64,000 nucleotides of DNA from Chrysomallon squamiferum (lineage: Eukaryota > Mollusca > Gastropoda > Neomphalida > Peltospiridae): positions 1 to 64,000 of the forward strand of contig CM022668.1 in NCBI GenBank assembly GCA_012295275.1. The letters run 5' to 3'. Position 1 is the first letter of the stretch; each line of letters begins with the position of its first letter. Below the pieces are notes generated by a model. The model ran no database searches. It was not told the origin of the DNA and was given only the letters and a program-made list of their open reading frames with translations. Positions 11,305 through 21,240 of the stretch are shown in pieces. The translations under genes were made by a program, and so were the position numbers.

Positions 11305-11983
11305 AGAACTCTTAAGATTTTGACTGAAGCGTTTTACGACGTGATCAGGGACGAGACGAAGGCAGTTGAATTTTTACGAAGGAATGGCCTTGTAGATGAT
11401 GAAGAAAACGCTGCACCAGGTTATCGTTGTGGTGAAGAAATGAAGGCAGCTCGAAGTAAAAAAACGGTGAAATCCTGCCAACTTTACGTTGCAAAACTGG
11501 CGCCGAAAATGTTTTTGTTTTCCATTATACAGATTTAAATAAAAAAGTCCATTACAATCTTTCTCTGTGCCAAATTTTAGAATTAACGTTTATTTTATTT
11601 TATTGAACATGCAAGATTTGACTGGTGGAGGTAACGAATCAATATGTGATTGGTCCAACATGTGTCGTGACATTTGTACCCAAATCGTTTCCGTTAACAA
11701 TCGTGGAGAATTGTAAGAACTGATGAAGAGCATTGCAAATAGATGAAGCTCGGTTTGCAGGGCGCCAATAATACAACAGAGGGAGGATGCTGATCAGCAC
11801 ACTGAAGCCAGTACTCAAACAACTGAAAGAACCTGTTTGGCTTCGAAATTTTTAAAAAAAATTTGAAATTTTAAATTAACCAAAGAACCTTCCAACCACA
11901 CCTTGATTATTCGCTACAGATCAGGAAGAATGTTGAAATGTTTTCCTGCGTTTCTAGCAGATGATCGCTCAGTTCATCGATAA
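11305..11983 (+). pseudogene. Merlin / ISXO2-like (IS1595-type) DDE transposase, decayed, copy 1
   Basis: The remnant would encode the nuclear transposase of a Merlin-type cut-and-paste DNA transposon. Frame 1 (11305-11538) has the typical N-terminal segment: VIRDETKAVEFLRRNGLV and a YRCGEEM zinc-ribbon-like half. The frame then shifts: RCKTGAENVF and LSLCQILELTFI occur in another frame. At 11615-11716 the third part reads SICDWSNMCRDIC and then stops. After another shift, 11733-11792 reads LQIDEARF, an internal stop, then YNRGRML, matching the family's first catalytic Asp block (IDE..F..RKYNRGR). A last match near 11905-11980 carries RSGRMLK and ADDRS. The second Asp, the catalytic Glu and the C-terminus are absent. 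At least two frameshifts plus stops are shared with copy 2, so decay predates the split. I see no clear terminal repeats. Confidence 0.85.
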
Positions 11984-12110
11984 AATTATTCAAATTGTTG
12001 TACTTTTTAGCACTTGTTCAAATAGATTATGAATATATAATAAAATAAAACCACCAAGAATACAGAAAATAATAATTAAAATAAGCGCGTAGAATTTTCT
12101 CGGTTTAGAT

Positions 12111-12518
12111 CACTCTTTCTCTCATTCTCTTTCTCTCTCTGACTCTCTCCCTGTCTCTCTCCCTCTGTCTCTCTCTCTTTTTTCTCTGTCTCTCTTTCTC
12201 CCTCTCTGTTATTCTCTGTTATTCTCTCTGTCTATCTCTCTGTCTTTCTTTCTCTGTCTCTCTCTCTTTCCTCTCTTTCTTTCACTGATTTTCTTGGTAT
12301 CTTTCTCTGTCTCTCTCTCTGTCTGACTGTCTTCCTGTCTCTCTCTCTTTCTATCTCTGTCTGTCTCTCTGTTTCTCTTTCTCCTTCGTCTATCTCTGTC
12401 TCTCATTCTCTCTCTCTGTCTCTCTCTCTCTTTCTCTCTCTCTGTCTCTCTTTCTCTCTCTCCGTCTATCTCTGTCTCTCTCTGTCATTCTTTCTTCGTC
12501 ACTCTGTCTCTTTCTGTT
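12111..12518 (+). repeat. Long imperfect (CT)n polypyrimidine tract, copy 1
   Basis: About 400 bp of TCTCTC with regular G and TT interruptions (CTGTCTCTCT, TTTCTCTC). An Arg/Glu-rich open frame on the minus strand (12209-12406) is a translation of this tract and is not a gene. The tract is homopurine on the minus strand and so could form triplex DNA. Confidence 0.95.
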
Positions 12519-12824
12519 ACTATAAGATATTGTTACACAAAAAATTAATTTCACTGTATGTATATTACATTATCTGATTTTAATACACAAACTGTCTCCT
12601 CACTACAGAAAATATAAAATGTCGCATTGTTAGATAAAATTAGATTTAAGAAGCAAATAATATCATCGGTTTTCTTCTTCTGCTTTAGATATAGATATAC
12701 ATTTATTTGAATTAATTTCCTCTAGATTCTAACAAATTAAATGAAAAACATTCATAAACCATTTATTTATTTTTGATAATAATGTTGTGTATTTATCTAT
12801 GTATGCGTCCAAACATGGAAGCAA

Positions 12825-12848
12825 GTATGTACGTACGTGCGTACATAC
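12825..12848. repeat. Hairpin-capable inverted repeat, 9-bp arms, copy 1
   Basis: GTATGTACG (12825-12833) and CGTACATAC (12840-12848) are perfect inverted arms around a 6-base centre. Retained in copy 2 at 60186-60209. Confidence 0.75.
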
Positions 12849-12863
12849 GATTGTATCTATTTT

Positions 12864-13384
12864 TCACTTGTTCAAAAAAATGCAAATGGTAATAAATAAA
12901 CGCATTAAAATAATAGTAATAATATTATAGAAATAAGACCTCAAGATAATAAATAAATAACTAATAATAACAAATAAAAAAAACAGATACAAAAATAAAA
13001 CGTGTTCTTCAACATCAGAAAATATCAGTTTCAGTGAAAAACGTCTAACAGAGAAAAATAATAAAATATCGTTTGTCAGCTGTTTCACGCTCATAGCGAA
13101 AAACACGTTCACCTGCAAGATTCATAAAAAATATACATAAAACAGTGTACTGCATCAGAAAGCTACAAGTCCAATAACAGTCTGCTAACACACTGACACA
13201 CATACACAGACAGACACAAGTACACACACATACACACGCACAAGTAAACACACACACCACACACACATACACTTACCTGTTCTAACTTAAATAACCGCCA
13301 ACCAGAAACATCTAAAACACCAGAATAAATCAGAAACACACCTGTGTATCTTACTCGCTCAGCACGTGCTGATAAAGATTTCAT
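12864..13384 (-). CDS. Candidate two-exon gene of unknown function, copy 1 (weak)
   Basis: On the minus strand an ATG at 13384 opens a 36-codon exon ending at 13277, reading from MKSLSARAERVR to WRLFKLEQ. It is followed by a consensus donor (CAG/GTAAGT). An acceptor (CTTGCAG) precedes 13112. The 164-bp intron is TG-rich. Exon 2 (13112-12864) continues in phase 0 from VNVFFAMSVKQL to a stop, giving about 118 residues with a very hydrophobic C-terminal half. The model survives in copy 2 despite an intron length change and a 3-bp indel in an A-run inside exon 2. I recognise no family. The hydrophobic tail comes from AT-rich repeats, so this may be chance, an untranslated exon, or one exon of a larger gene. 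Confidence 0.22.
13190..13272 (+). repeat. (CA)n imperfect microsatellite, copy 1
   Basis: CACA-rich tract with GACA and CGCA interruptions. It occupies most of the putative intron of the minus-strand candidate. Counterpart in copy 2: 60550-60632. Confidence 0.9.
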
Positions 13385-13482
13385 TAAATGCAACAATGGT
13401 TTTTTCGAACATTAAAAACACATTATCAAAAAATATGTTTTATATTAAAAAAATGATAATAATAATAATAAATAAATAAATA

Positions 13483-13996
13483 AATAAAGTCGTCAGCAGT
13501 GTTTATTGTTATCTGTAAACGAATACAAAACTAAAGATTTTTTAACTGAATTTTGTTAGGTTTTATTTTGTTTTAATTATTATTATTTTTACATTTTTAT
13601 TATTTTTTGTTGTTTTCTGTTTTTGTATTTATTTATTTATTTATTTGTTTATTTATTTATTTTTTTAATTTTTAATTTTTATTATTATTATTTTTTTTTT
13701 TTTTTTTTTGGAATTCACAACAGAAATGGAATGTTCTATAGTATCAGTTTCAGTGCACGTGTAACATGTATGAACGTGTGTACAGTGAAACCTCCCAAAA
13801 CTGAACCCGATAAACCGGAATTCTCTCACGATTCCGTTAAATTTGCCAAAACAAATTAGTAATGCCTCCAAACAGCAGCCGATGAAATTATCCCGTTCCA
13901 ATGTGTTCCTCTAATGCAAATTTTACCAGAGGGTCCTGTTTATGTGAATCCTTACTGCATTACCAGTACCGAGTCAGCTGATAATGCGATTGCGTA
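13483..13996 (+). repeat. Inverted repeat, left arm (~514 bp), copy 1
   Basis: Starts at AATAAAGTCGTCAGCAGTG and ends at GCGATTGCGTA. Its reverse complement is found at 17935-18442 with scattered substitutions (for example TGTAACATG versus TGGAACGTG, and CCGTTAAAT versus CCGTGAAAT). It contains a (TTTA)n tract and a pogo/Tigger-like terminal motif. The short open frames in it (KPPKTEPDKPEF) are read through that motif. Confidence 0.95.
13781..13822 (+). mobile_element. Pogo/Tigger-like terminal inverted repeat motif, left
   Basis: TACAGTGAAACCTCCCAAAA followed by CTGAACCCGATAAACCGGAA resembles the ends of pogo/Tigger-type Tc1-mariner elements, which begin CAGT..AACC at a TA target. An oppositely oriented copy lies at 18108-18149, facing it across 4.37 kb. 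The interval holds no transposase and the repeat homology extends beyond the motif, so a non-autonomous or composite element is possible but unproven. Confidence 0.45.
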
Positions 13997-14352
13997 CTCA
14001 GAACTAATCGTATGTGCGTATGCTTCTGTGTCATTGCTTTGCAGTTGACAAATACCGATCGAGGGATTAATAGCTGTAATGTTTAAATAACTGAACGAAA
14101 CATGTTTATTCTCAGCTGTTTTGTTACAAAGATTAGCTTTTAAATCTGGCTGAGCTCCTTTTCATAGCTTCATGTCACGATTTCTCATTAAAGGTTTTTT
14201 TTTTTTTTTTTTTTTTCTTTACTTTTATCTTTTTTTCTTTTTTTTTTTTCTTTTTTATTGTTGTTGTATTGTTTGTTACTAATTTAGCTCAGAACTGCAA
14301 CCTAAGTAAACAGACCATCCTTCAAAACTGGACTTGGTCCCATAGCGATTCG

Positions 14353-14545
<193 letters not shown>

Positions 14546-14599
14546 AAGTCGCATTCTTCTCTTCACACAAAATTAACCATTTTTCCTAAAGCAAAGTTA

Positions 14600-14720
14600 A
14601 CCAACAGCAAAAGCAATAGCTATAACAGCAATATTAACAATAACAACAAAAATAAAAATAATTATAATTATATACTACAACCACAATATTAACAATAATA
14701 TCAATAATAAAAATATAATT
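14600..14720 (+). repeat. AAC/AAT-rich low-complexity tract
   Basis: Mixed AACAGCAA, AACAATAAC and AATAAT words. No gene. Confidence 0.6.
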
Positions 14721-15089
14721 TGAAGTTAGATGAAACACACAGACACGCGCATGCACACAAACTTAATTAAACTTTTAAACAGTTGAATTGATGTTACATA
14801 TCACGCTCTAGAAATCATTATATTTGTGAAATTTAAATAACATATCAGTATGAAAAGGCTGAAAAACAGTATTTACATGTATTTGAAATTTTTATACTAC
14901 ATTTTTACAGTGAAATGAAATTTTTATGAAAACATACAAACTTACAGTCGTAGTGAAACCCAAATCTTTCTTTCTCTAATCATGATAAATAACGTATACA
15001 ATTTTCACCGCGAAGTAAAAAAAATTATATCGATTAAAGTTATCTCCCTTTAGTGATATGTGTTCACAAACATTGATTAGACTTATGTC

Positions 15090-15400
15090 CTTTATGTGAG
15101 ATGTACTCCCCAAAGCTTACGTTATCCGTACGGGATAAACAGAACCTCCGAAAACGCCGTACGCCAAGATTCGATCCCACGATGTCACATATATGAACAT
15201 GCTGCCAAGAAACTAAAGTTTCAACTTGGTTCTGGTACCTTCACAAGCTGTCTTAGGGCGGGGCAGACTAGGGCAGAGGGGCAGACAGGATAAAAACGGG
15301 TGAGCTCTACTCACCCTCCCTGCCCGGACCCTAACCACGGGCTGTCCGCCTGGCATGAGGGCCGAGCTACTGATTACAGTGCTGTCTAAAAACAAACGCA
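15090..15400. other. GC-richer patch of unknown nature
   Basis: This stretch stands out in composition: GGGCAGACTAGGGCAGAGG, then TGCCCGGACCCTAACCACGG and CTGTCCGCCTGGCATGAGG. AGATTCGATCCCA near 15168 differs by one base from a tRNA B-box (GGTTCGANNCC), which hints at a tRNA-derived SINE, but I cannot define an A-box, ends or a tail. The copy-2 version is cut off by the window end at 64000. Confidence 0.3.
15298..15316. repeat. Short stem-loop GGGTGAG/CTCACCC
   Basis: A perfect 7-bp stem with loop CTCTA. Also present, reversed, at 63950-63968. Confidence 0.7.
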
Positions 15401-15579
15401 TGCTGCAATTTGTATAAGAACTATGAGGTTTTAAGATTAAACTGGTAATTAAATATTAAAAAAAGTTATATTGTTTTTGTTTACTGACTGAAAATATAGA
15501 AACTTATCTAGTGATCATATATTGCAACTATTTATAGTGATTTCAGGATCTGTCAGATCTATCGATCTGTCTGTCTGTA

Positions 15580-15630
15580 TACACATAACACACAGGCACG
15601 CACGCACGCACGCACTCACACACACTGTGT
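15580..15630 (+). repeat. CTGT/(CACG)n/(CA)n microsatellite cluster
   Basis: CTGTCTGTCTG, then ACACATAACACACAGG, then about five GCAC units and a short CACACA run. The reverse counterpart is at 63635-63710. Confidence 0.85.
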
Positions 15631-15734
15631 GATAGAGGTAAGCTTCTGAAATGGACTGAATATTGATGAGTATAAATAAAATATATATGAATCCCTATGT
15701 TTTGTGTTTACAGTGGTTGTGCATTGGTGGACAC

Positions 15735-15787
15735 ATGTACATACACAATCACAAATACACAGACACACGCACACACATACACACAAA
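15735..15787 (+). repeat. (CA)n imperfect microsatellite
   Basis: ACACATGTACATACACAATC and following CACA words. The overlapping His/Thr-rich frames are repeat translations. Confidence 0.8.
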
Positions 15788-16037
15788 TTAAGCTATGTAT
15801 TTATTTTATTAATTTATTTTTTATTTGTCATCCATTTTCCAATCCAGTGCCTACTGCAAAAATTATTACAGATTCTAATGATTAATTTTGTAATATGATT
15901 GTAAATAATGACATGTATTTATCTTGTCAAACAATTTATATTTCTACAAATTTACACAAATAATTTCAGGTATAAATAATTTTGATTAATAACCTGCCTT
16001 ATAATATGATCAGTATACCATTAATTCATAGATAATT

Positions 16038-16180
16038 CATACACGCACCACAAAGACCGCACACACCACACACTCCACACGCACCACACGCACAATATAC
16101 TCTACACACTAAAACACGCACCACACACACAGACATGACAAACACCACACGCACCATACACTCCCTAAACAACACACATA
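16038..16180 (+). repeat. CACACCA-type minisatellite
   Basis: Degenerate units CACGCACCACA, CGCACACACCAC and ACTCCACACGCACC. On the opposite strand the unit is GTGTGTGGTGCGTG. The minus frame rich in Cys/Gly/Val (16026-16208) is a translation of it. Confidence 0.85.
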
Positions 16181-17063
16181 CACCATTTAAATTAATTTTA
16201 TATGACAATATAACGTGTTATCGTTTCAGCAGTTTTATTAAGTTATAATCTTCTTTACCTGTATGAATGTGGCTTTTCTAAGATGACGTATTTATAAATA
16301 TTGTAATTTACGTTTGGATATTTAACAGAAACACTGTCAGTGCACACAGTTATTGAACGCCACGTCTTTTATATGCGTGCAGTCCACAGTGAAGTAAAGA
16401 TACAGATAGAGCAGATGGCACGCACGTGTAGTATAGAACACACTTTTTTTATTGTTTTAAATTATTTATTTATTTATTTATTTATTGTTTGTTTAAACAT
16501 GTGTATTTGCACAAACCAGGAAGGAGAAAAAGTAAGAAAGAGAAAACATACATAAAAAACACTACATTTATTGTGATTTGTTATTGTAACTTTTCTCACT
16601 AAGCGGTAAGAACTTTACTTTCAATGTAAGTTTTATTGCTTTGTTTATATTTTTTTTTTATTTTAATTACACCGTTTAGCTTACCTTATTTTGTTTCTTT
16701 GCTGAGGCTGTAGACACTTACAAACACAAACTCTAATAGGCATAAATTTAGTTGCATATGTCCTCCTATTGCCCTTCTTTGTGAAACAGAAACATTTCAT
16801 GTCGGGGCTCGCAAACATTTATTTAAAATCAAAAAATACGAAAATAAAAAAAAAAGAAAAAAAACAAAAAATATATATCTATATAGGTGTATATAAATAA
16901 AAAAAAAAAAAATAAAAAAGAAATGAATCACATTATATAATAGAAGATTAATAAAAAGAGATAAATTATAAACAATTGTCTCTTTAGTGCTGGCATTGAT
17001 TTATTGTCTAATTCAAATACAAAGTTTACTATCAAACAAACCAGCGAGTCTTTCTGGAGAATG

Positions 17064-17088
17064 TAATAATAATAATAATAAATAATAC

Positions 17089-17148
<60 letters not shown>

Positions 17149-17165
17149 ACTACTACTACTACTAC

Positions 17166-17212
<47 letters not shown>

Positions 17213-17213
17213 G
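17064..17213 (+). repeat. (AAT)n/(TAC)n compound microsatellite
   Basis: AAT units, then about eight TAC units near 17146-17167, then AAT again. In the reversed copy (62067-62198) the TAC/GTA block is longer, about 13 units. Confidence 0.95.
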
Positions 17214-17934
17214 ATACTTATAATTGTTTGTGGGGGGGTTGTAGGTTTTGTTTAACTCATTTTGAGAAGGTGATTAGAATATTGAACGGAAAGAACACAC
17301 AAGATTCAAGCAATGAAATAGTTTTAAACAAGATAGAAAAAAAAAAAACCTTGTAATAAATTACGTGCAGAGAAAAAAAAAGATGTTTTATAAGAAATAA
17401 CGAATCACTGATTAAATAAGAAAGTTTTATAATAATTAAACGTTTTGTCAGTTTTTAGTGTATCTTATAGGTAGTTTATTAAAAGCCTTTTTTTAAATAA
17501 TTTTTTTATATATATATATTTTAATGGCTACAGAATTCAGTTATTTTCTTTCGTTTTGTTGTTTTTGTTTTAGTCATGGGTATAGGTGTTTTTGTTAAAG
17601 AAATTTAAAGTAATTACAGATAATTTTAGCAAAAGAACTAAAACATCATCAACTAATAATAAAATAAATGAAATGAAAGAGACATGTAATAATATGTTCA
17701 AACCTTAAATAACTTAGTATTGATATTTCAGGACTTTAAAAAAATAATAATAATACTAAAAAAATAAAAACTAGAAAAGAGTTTTTAACCTTAGAAACAT
17801 GAAGAGCATATAAATGATACAAAAAAATAAATAAATAAATAAAATAAAAATAAATTTACTTATAAACTAGACGAAGAGTTAACATACAACTACACTGTGT
17901 ACACTTAATCATTAATAAACAACTAGTATTCGCA

Positions 17935-18442
17935 TACGTAATCGCATTATCTACTGACTCGGTACTGGTAATGCAGTAAGGATTCACGTAAACAGGACCC
18001 TCTGGTAAAATTTGCATTAGAGGAACACACTGGAACGGGATAATTTCATCGGCTGCTGTTTGGAGGCATTTCTGATTTGTTTGGCAAATTTCACGGAATC
18101 GTGAGAGAATTCCGGTTTATCGGGTTCAGTTTTGGGAGGTTTCACTGTACACACGTTCATACACGTTCCACGTGCACTGAAACTGATACTATAGAACATT
18201 CCATTTCTGTTGTGAATTTCCCAAAAATTAAAAAATAAATAATAATAATAAAAATTAAAAAAATAAATAAATAAACAAATAAAAAAATAAATAAATAAAT
18301 ACAAAAACAGAAAACAACAAAAAATAATAAAAATGTAAAAATAATAATAATTAAAACAAAATAAAACCTAACAAATTTCAGTTAAAAAATCTTTAGTTTT
18401 GTATTCATTTACAGATAATAAACACTGCTGACGACTTTATTT
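17935..18442 (-). repeat. Inverted repeat, right arm (~508 bp), copy 1
   Basis: Reverse complement of 13483-13996. Its outer end, ACGACTTTATTTA, stops at about 18442, and satellite words (AGAAAGCGAATAAGTAAG) begin at the next base. The left arm instead continues into low-copy sequence through a (TTTA)n run, so the outer junction lies in TTTA microhomology. Confidence 0.95.
18108..18149 (-). mobile_element. Pogo/Tigger-like terminal inverted repeat motif, right
   Basis: Read on the minus strand it begins TACAGTGAAACCTCCCAAAA and faces the copy at 13781. See that entry for reservations. Confidence 0.45.
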
Positions 18443-21240
18443 AAGAAAGCGAATAAGTAAGTAAATAGTAACCAAAGTAAGTGACAATGTAACTAAGTAC
18501 ATTAACAATTACCTAAGTAAGAAAGAAATTAGCTAAATAGGTAAATAATGACCTAACTAAACAGGGAAACAAGAATCTAAGTAAATGAGAATGTAAGATA
18601 ATACATTAACAAATACCTAAGTAAGAAAATAAGTAAGTACGTAAATAATGACGTAAGTTACCAAGGAAGCGAATCAGTAAGTAAATAGTCACGTAAGTAA
18701 TTGAGAATGTAACTAAGTACAGTAAAAATTACCTAAGAAAGAAAGAAAGGTAAATAGTAAAAATGACCTAAATAAAACAGGGAAAAACTAAATGACCTAA
18801 ATAAACAGGGAAACAAGTATGTAAACTAAGAAGAACGTAGGTTAATAGTATTAACAAATATCTAAGTAAGAAATTAAGTAAGTTCGTAAAATAATGACCT
18901 AAGTTACAAAGAAGATAATCAGTAAAATAAATAGTAACCTAAGTTAGTGATAATGTAACTCAGGGAAAGAAGAATTAACAACTATCTAAGATAAGAAAAT
19001 AAGTAAGTAAGAAAGTACTTAAAAATGACCTAAGTTAAAGGAAGAATGTAAACTAAATAGTAACCTGAGTAAGTGAGAAATAAACTAATTACATTAACAA
19101 TTATCTAAGTAAGAAAGTAATTAAATACAAAATAATAACCTAAGTAAGCAAGGAAGGAAATCAAGTAAGTAAATGTAAGTAAGTAATGTAATTAACTAAG
19201 TATTAACAAATATCTAAGTAAGAAAGTAAACAGGGAAGTAAGTTACGTAAATAATGACCTAAGTAAGCAAGGAAAGAAGAAATAGAAAGTAAATAGTAAA
19301 ATAGAGAAAACCTAAGTAAGTGAGAAATAAGTACATTATTAACAATTATCTAAGTAAAAAAGTAAAAAATACAGTAAATAATGACCTAAGTAAGCAAGGA
19401 AGCAAGTAACTAAGTAAGTAAGAATGCAAGTTAACAAATATCTAAGTAAGAAGAAGTGTATAATATCCTAACTTAGCAATTAGTAAGTAAGTAAATAAGT
19501 AAATAAGTAAGTAAGGAATACCTAAATATGAAATAATGTTACTAAGTAAAACAATGATCTAAGATGGCAAAACAACTAAGATAAAATGTAAAAAAAATTA
19601 ATGTAACGTAATTAACTTAAATAATGAAAGTAAGAAAGCATAAGTAAGTAATAAATCAAGTAAGTACATTAACAATTATCTAAGTAATAAATAAATTAAG
19701 TAATTACGTAAATAATGACCTAAGTAAGCAAGGAAGCAAGTAACTAAGTAAAGTCAGAATGCAAGTCAGTACATTTACAATTATGTGAGTAAGAATGTAA
19801 GTAAGTACTTAACTAATGTCCTAAATTAGCAAGGAAGCGAGTAAGTTAGTAAATAGTAACCTAAGTAAGTACATTAACAATTACCTAACTATGAAAGAAA
19901 GTAAGTAAATAAAAAATAATGATCTAAATTGGCAAGGAAGGAAGCAACTAAGAAAGAAAAATGCAAATTTGTACATTAACAATTATCTAAGTAAGAACGT
20001 AATTAAATACGTAAATAATGACCTAAGTAAGCAAAGGATGCAAGTTAAGTAAGTTAGTGAGAATGCAAGTAAGTACGTAAGTAACAACAATTATCTAAGG
20101 AAGAAATAAATTCAGTAAATACGTAAATAATGATCTAAGAATGCAAGGAAACAAGTAACTAAGTAAGTTTTGTAAGTGAATGCAAAAGTCAATACAAGTC
20201 ATTACATTAACAATTTGTGAGTAAGAATGTAAGTATGTAAATAAAAAGTAAGTAATTAAATTAACTAATGTCCTAAATTAAATTATGTAAAAGGGAAGAC
20301 CTAAGTTAAGGGAAGATAATAAGTAAGTAAATAGCAACCTAAGTAAGTACATTAACAATTACCTAACTATGAAAGAAAGTAAGTAAGTACGTAAATAATG
20401 ATCTAATATGGCAAGGAAGCGAGCAACTAAGAGAAAATGCAAATTTGTACATTAACAATTATCTAAGTAAGAACGTAATTAAGTACGTAAATAATAACCT
20501 AAGTAAGCAAGGATGCAAGTTACTAAGTTAGTGAGAATGCAAGTAAGTACGTTTACAATTATCTAAGTAAGAAATAAATTTAGTACTTACGTAAATAATG
20601 AGCTAAGAATGCAAGGAAACAAGTAACTAAGTAAGTGAGAATGCAAGTCAGTAAATTAACAATTATGTGAGTAAGAATGTAAGTAAGTAAAATTAAATAA
20701 TGAAAATTAAATAAGACCTAAGTTAGCAAGGAGAGAGAAGAGAATAAGTAAGTAAAAATTAAACTAAATAAATGTAAGTACATTAACAATTATCTAACTA
20801 AATAACCTAAATAAAAATAAGTAAGTAAGAATGCAAGTACAATTATTTAACAATTATCTAAGTAAGAAATTAATTTAGTAAGTAAATAATGACCTATGTA
20901 AGCAAGGAATGCAAGTTTCTAAGTAAGTGAGAATGCAAAAGTAAGAAAGTACAAACAATTATCTAAGTAAGAAATAAATTAAGTAATTACGTAAAACAAT
21001 GACCTAAGTAAAATAAGAAGGAAGCAAGTAACTAAGTAAGTCAGAATGTAAGTCATTACATTAACAATTATGTGAGTAAGAATGTAAATAAGAAATTTAA
21101 CTAATGTCCTAAATTAGCAAGGAAGCAAGTAAGTAAGTAAATAAATAGTAAGCTAAGTAAGTACATTAACAATTAACTAACCTGAAAGAAAGTAAAGTAC
21201 AATAAAATACCTAAAAAATGATCTAAATACTAAATAATGA
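18443..21240 (+). repeat. Satellite, mixed-quality start of the main array
   Basis: 100/104-bp monomers are recognisable by ATTAACAATTA starts, but many are interrupted by A-rich stretches and short duplications (for example around 18720-19650 and 20160-20300). The orientation is the same as in 1-1379. Confidence 0.9.

Larger units (their letters stand above)
2134..13996 (+). repeat. Segmental duplication or haplotype block, copy 1
   Basis: This stretch aligns collinearly with 49281-61344 at an offset of about 47.1-47.5 kb. Identity is very high over non-repeat sequence, with differences mainly in microsatellite lengths. Larger differences are about 290 bp present only in copy 2 (50629-50917), a 101-bp local duplication only in copy 1 (near 9821-10000), about 78 bp only in copy 2 (57322-57399) and one extra minisatellite unit in copy 2. 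Confidence 0.95.

Noticed and set aside
12209-12406. Arg/Asp/Glu-rich minus-strand frame
   Set aside because: It is read through the polypyrimidine tract and has no independent coding signal.
16340-16555. 71-residue frame retained in both spacer orientations
   Set aside because: Half of it is a (TTTA)n translation and the rest has no recognisable motif. Retention reflects the recent common origin of the copies.
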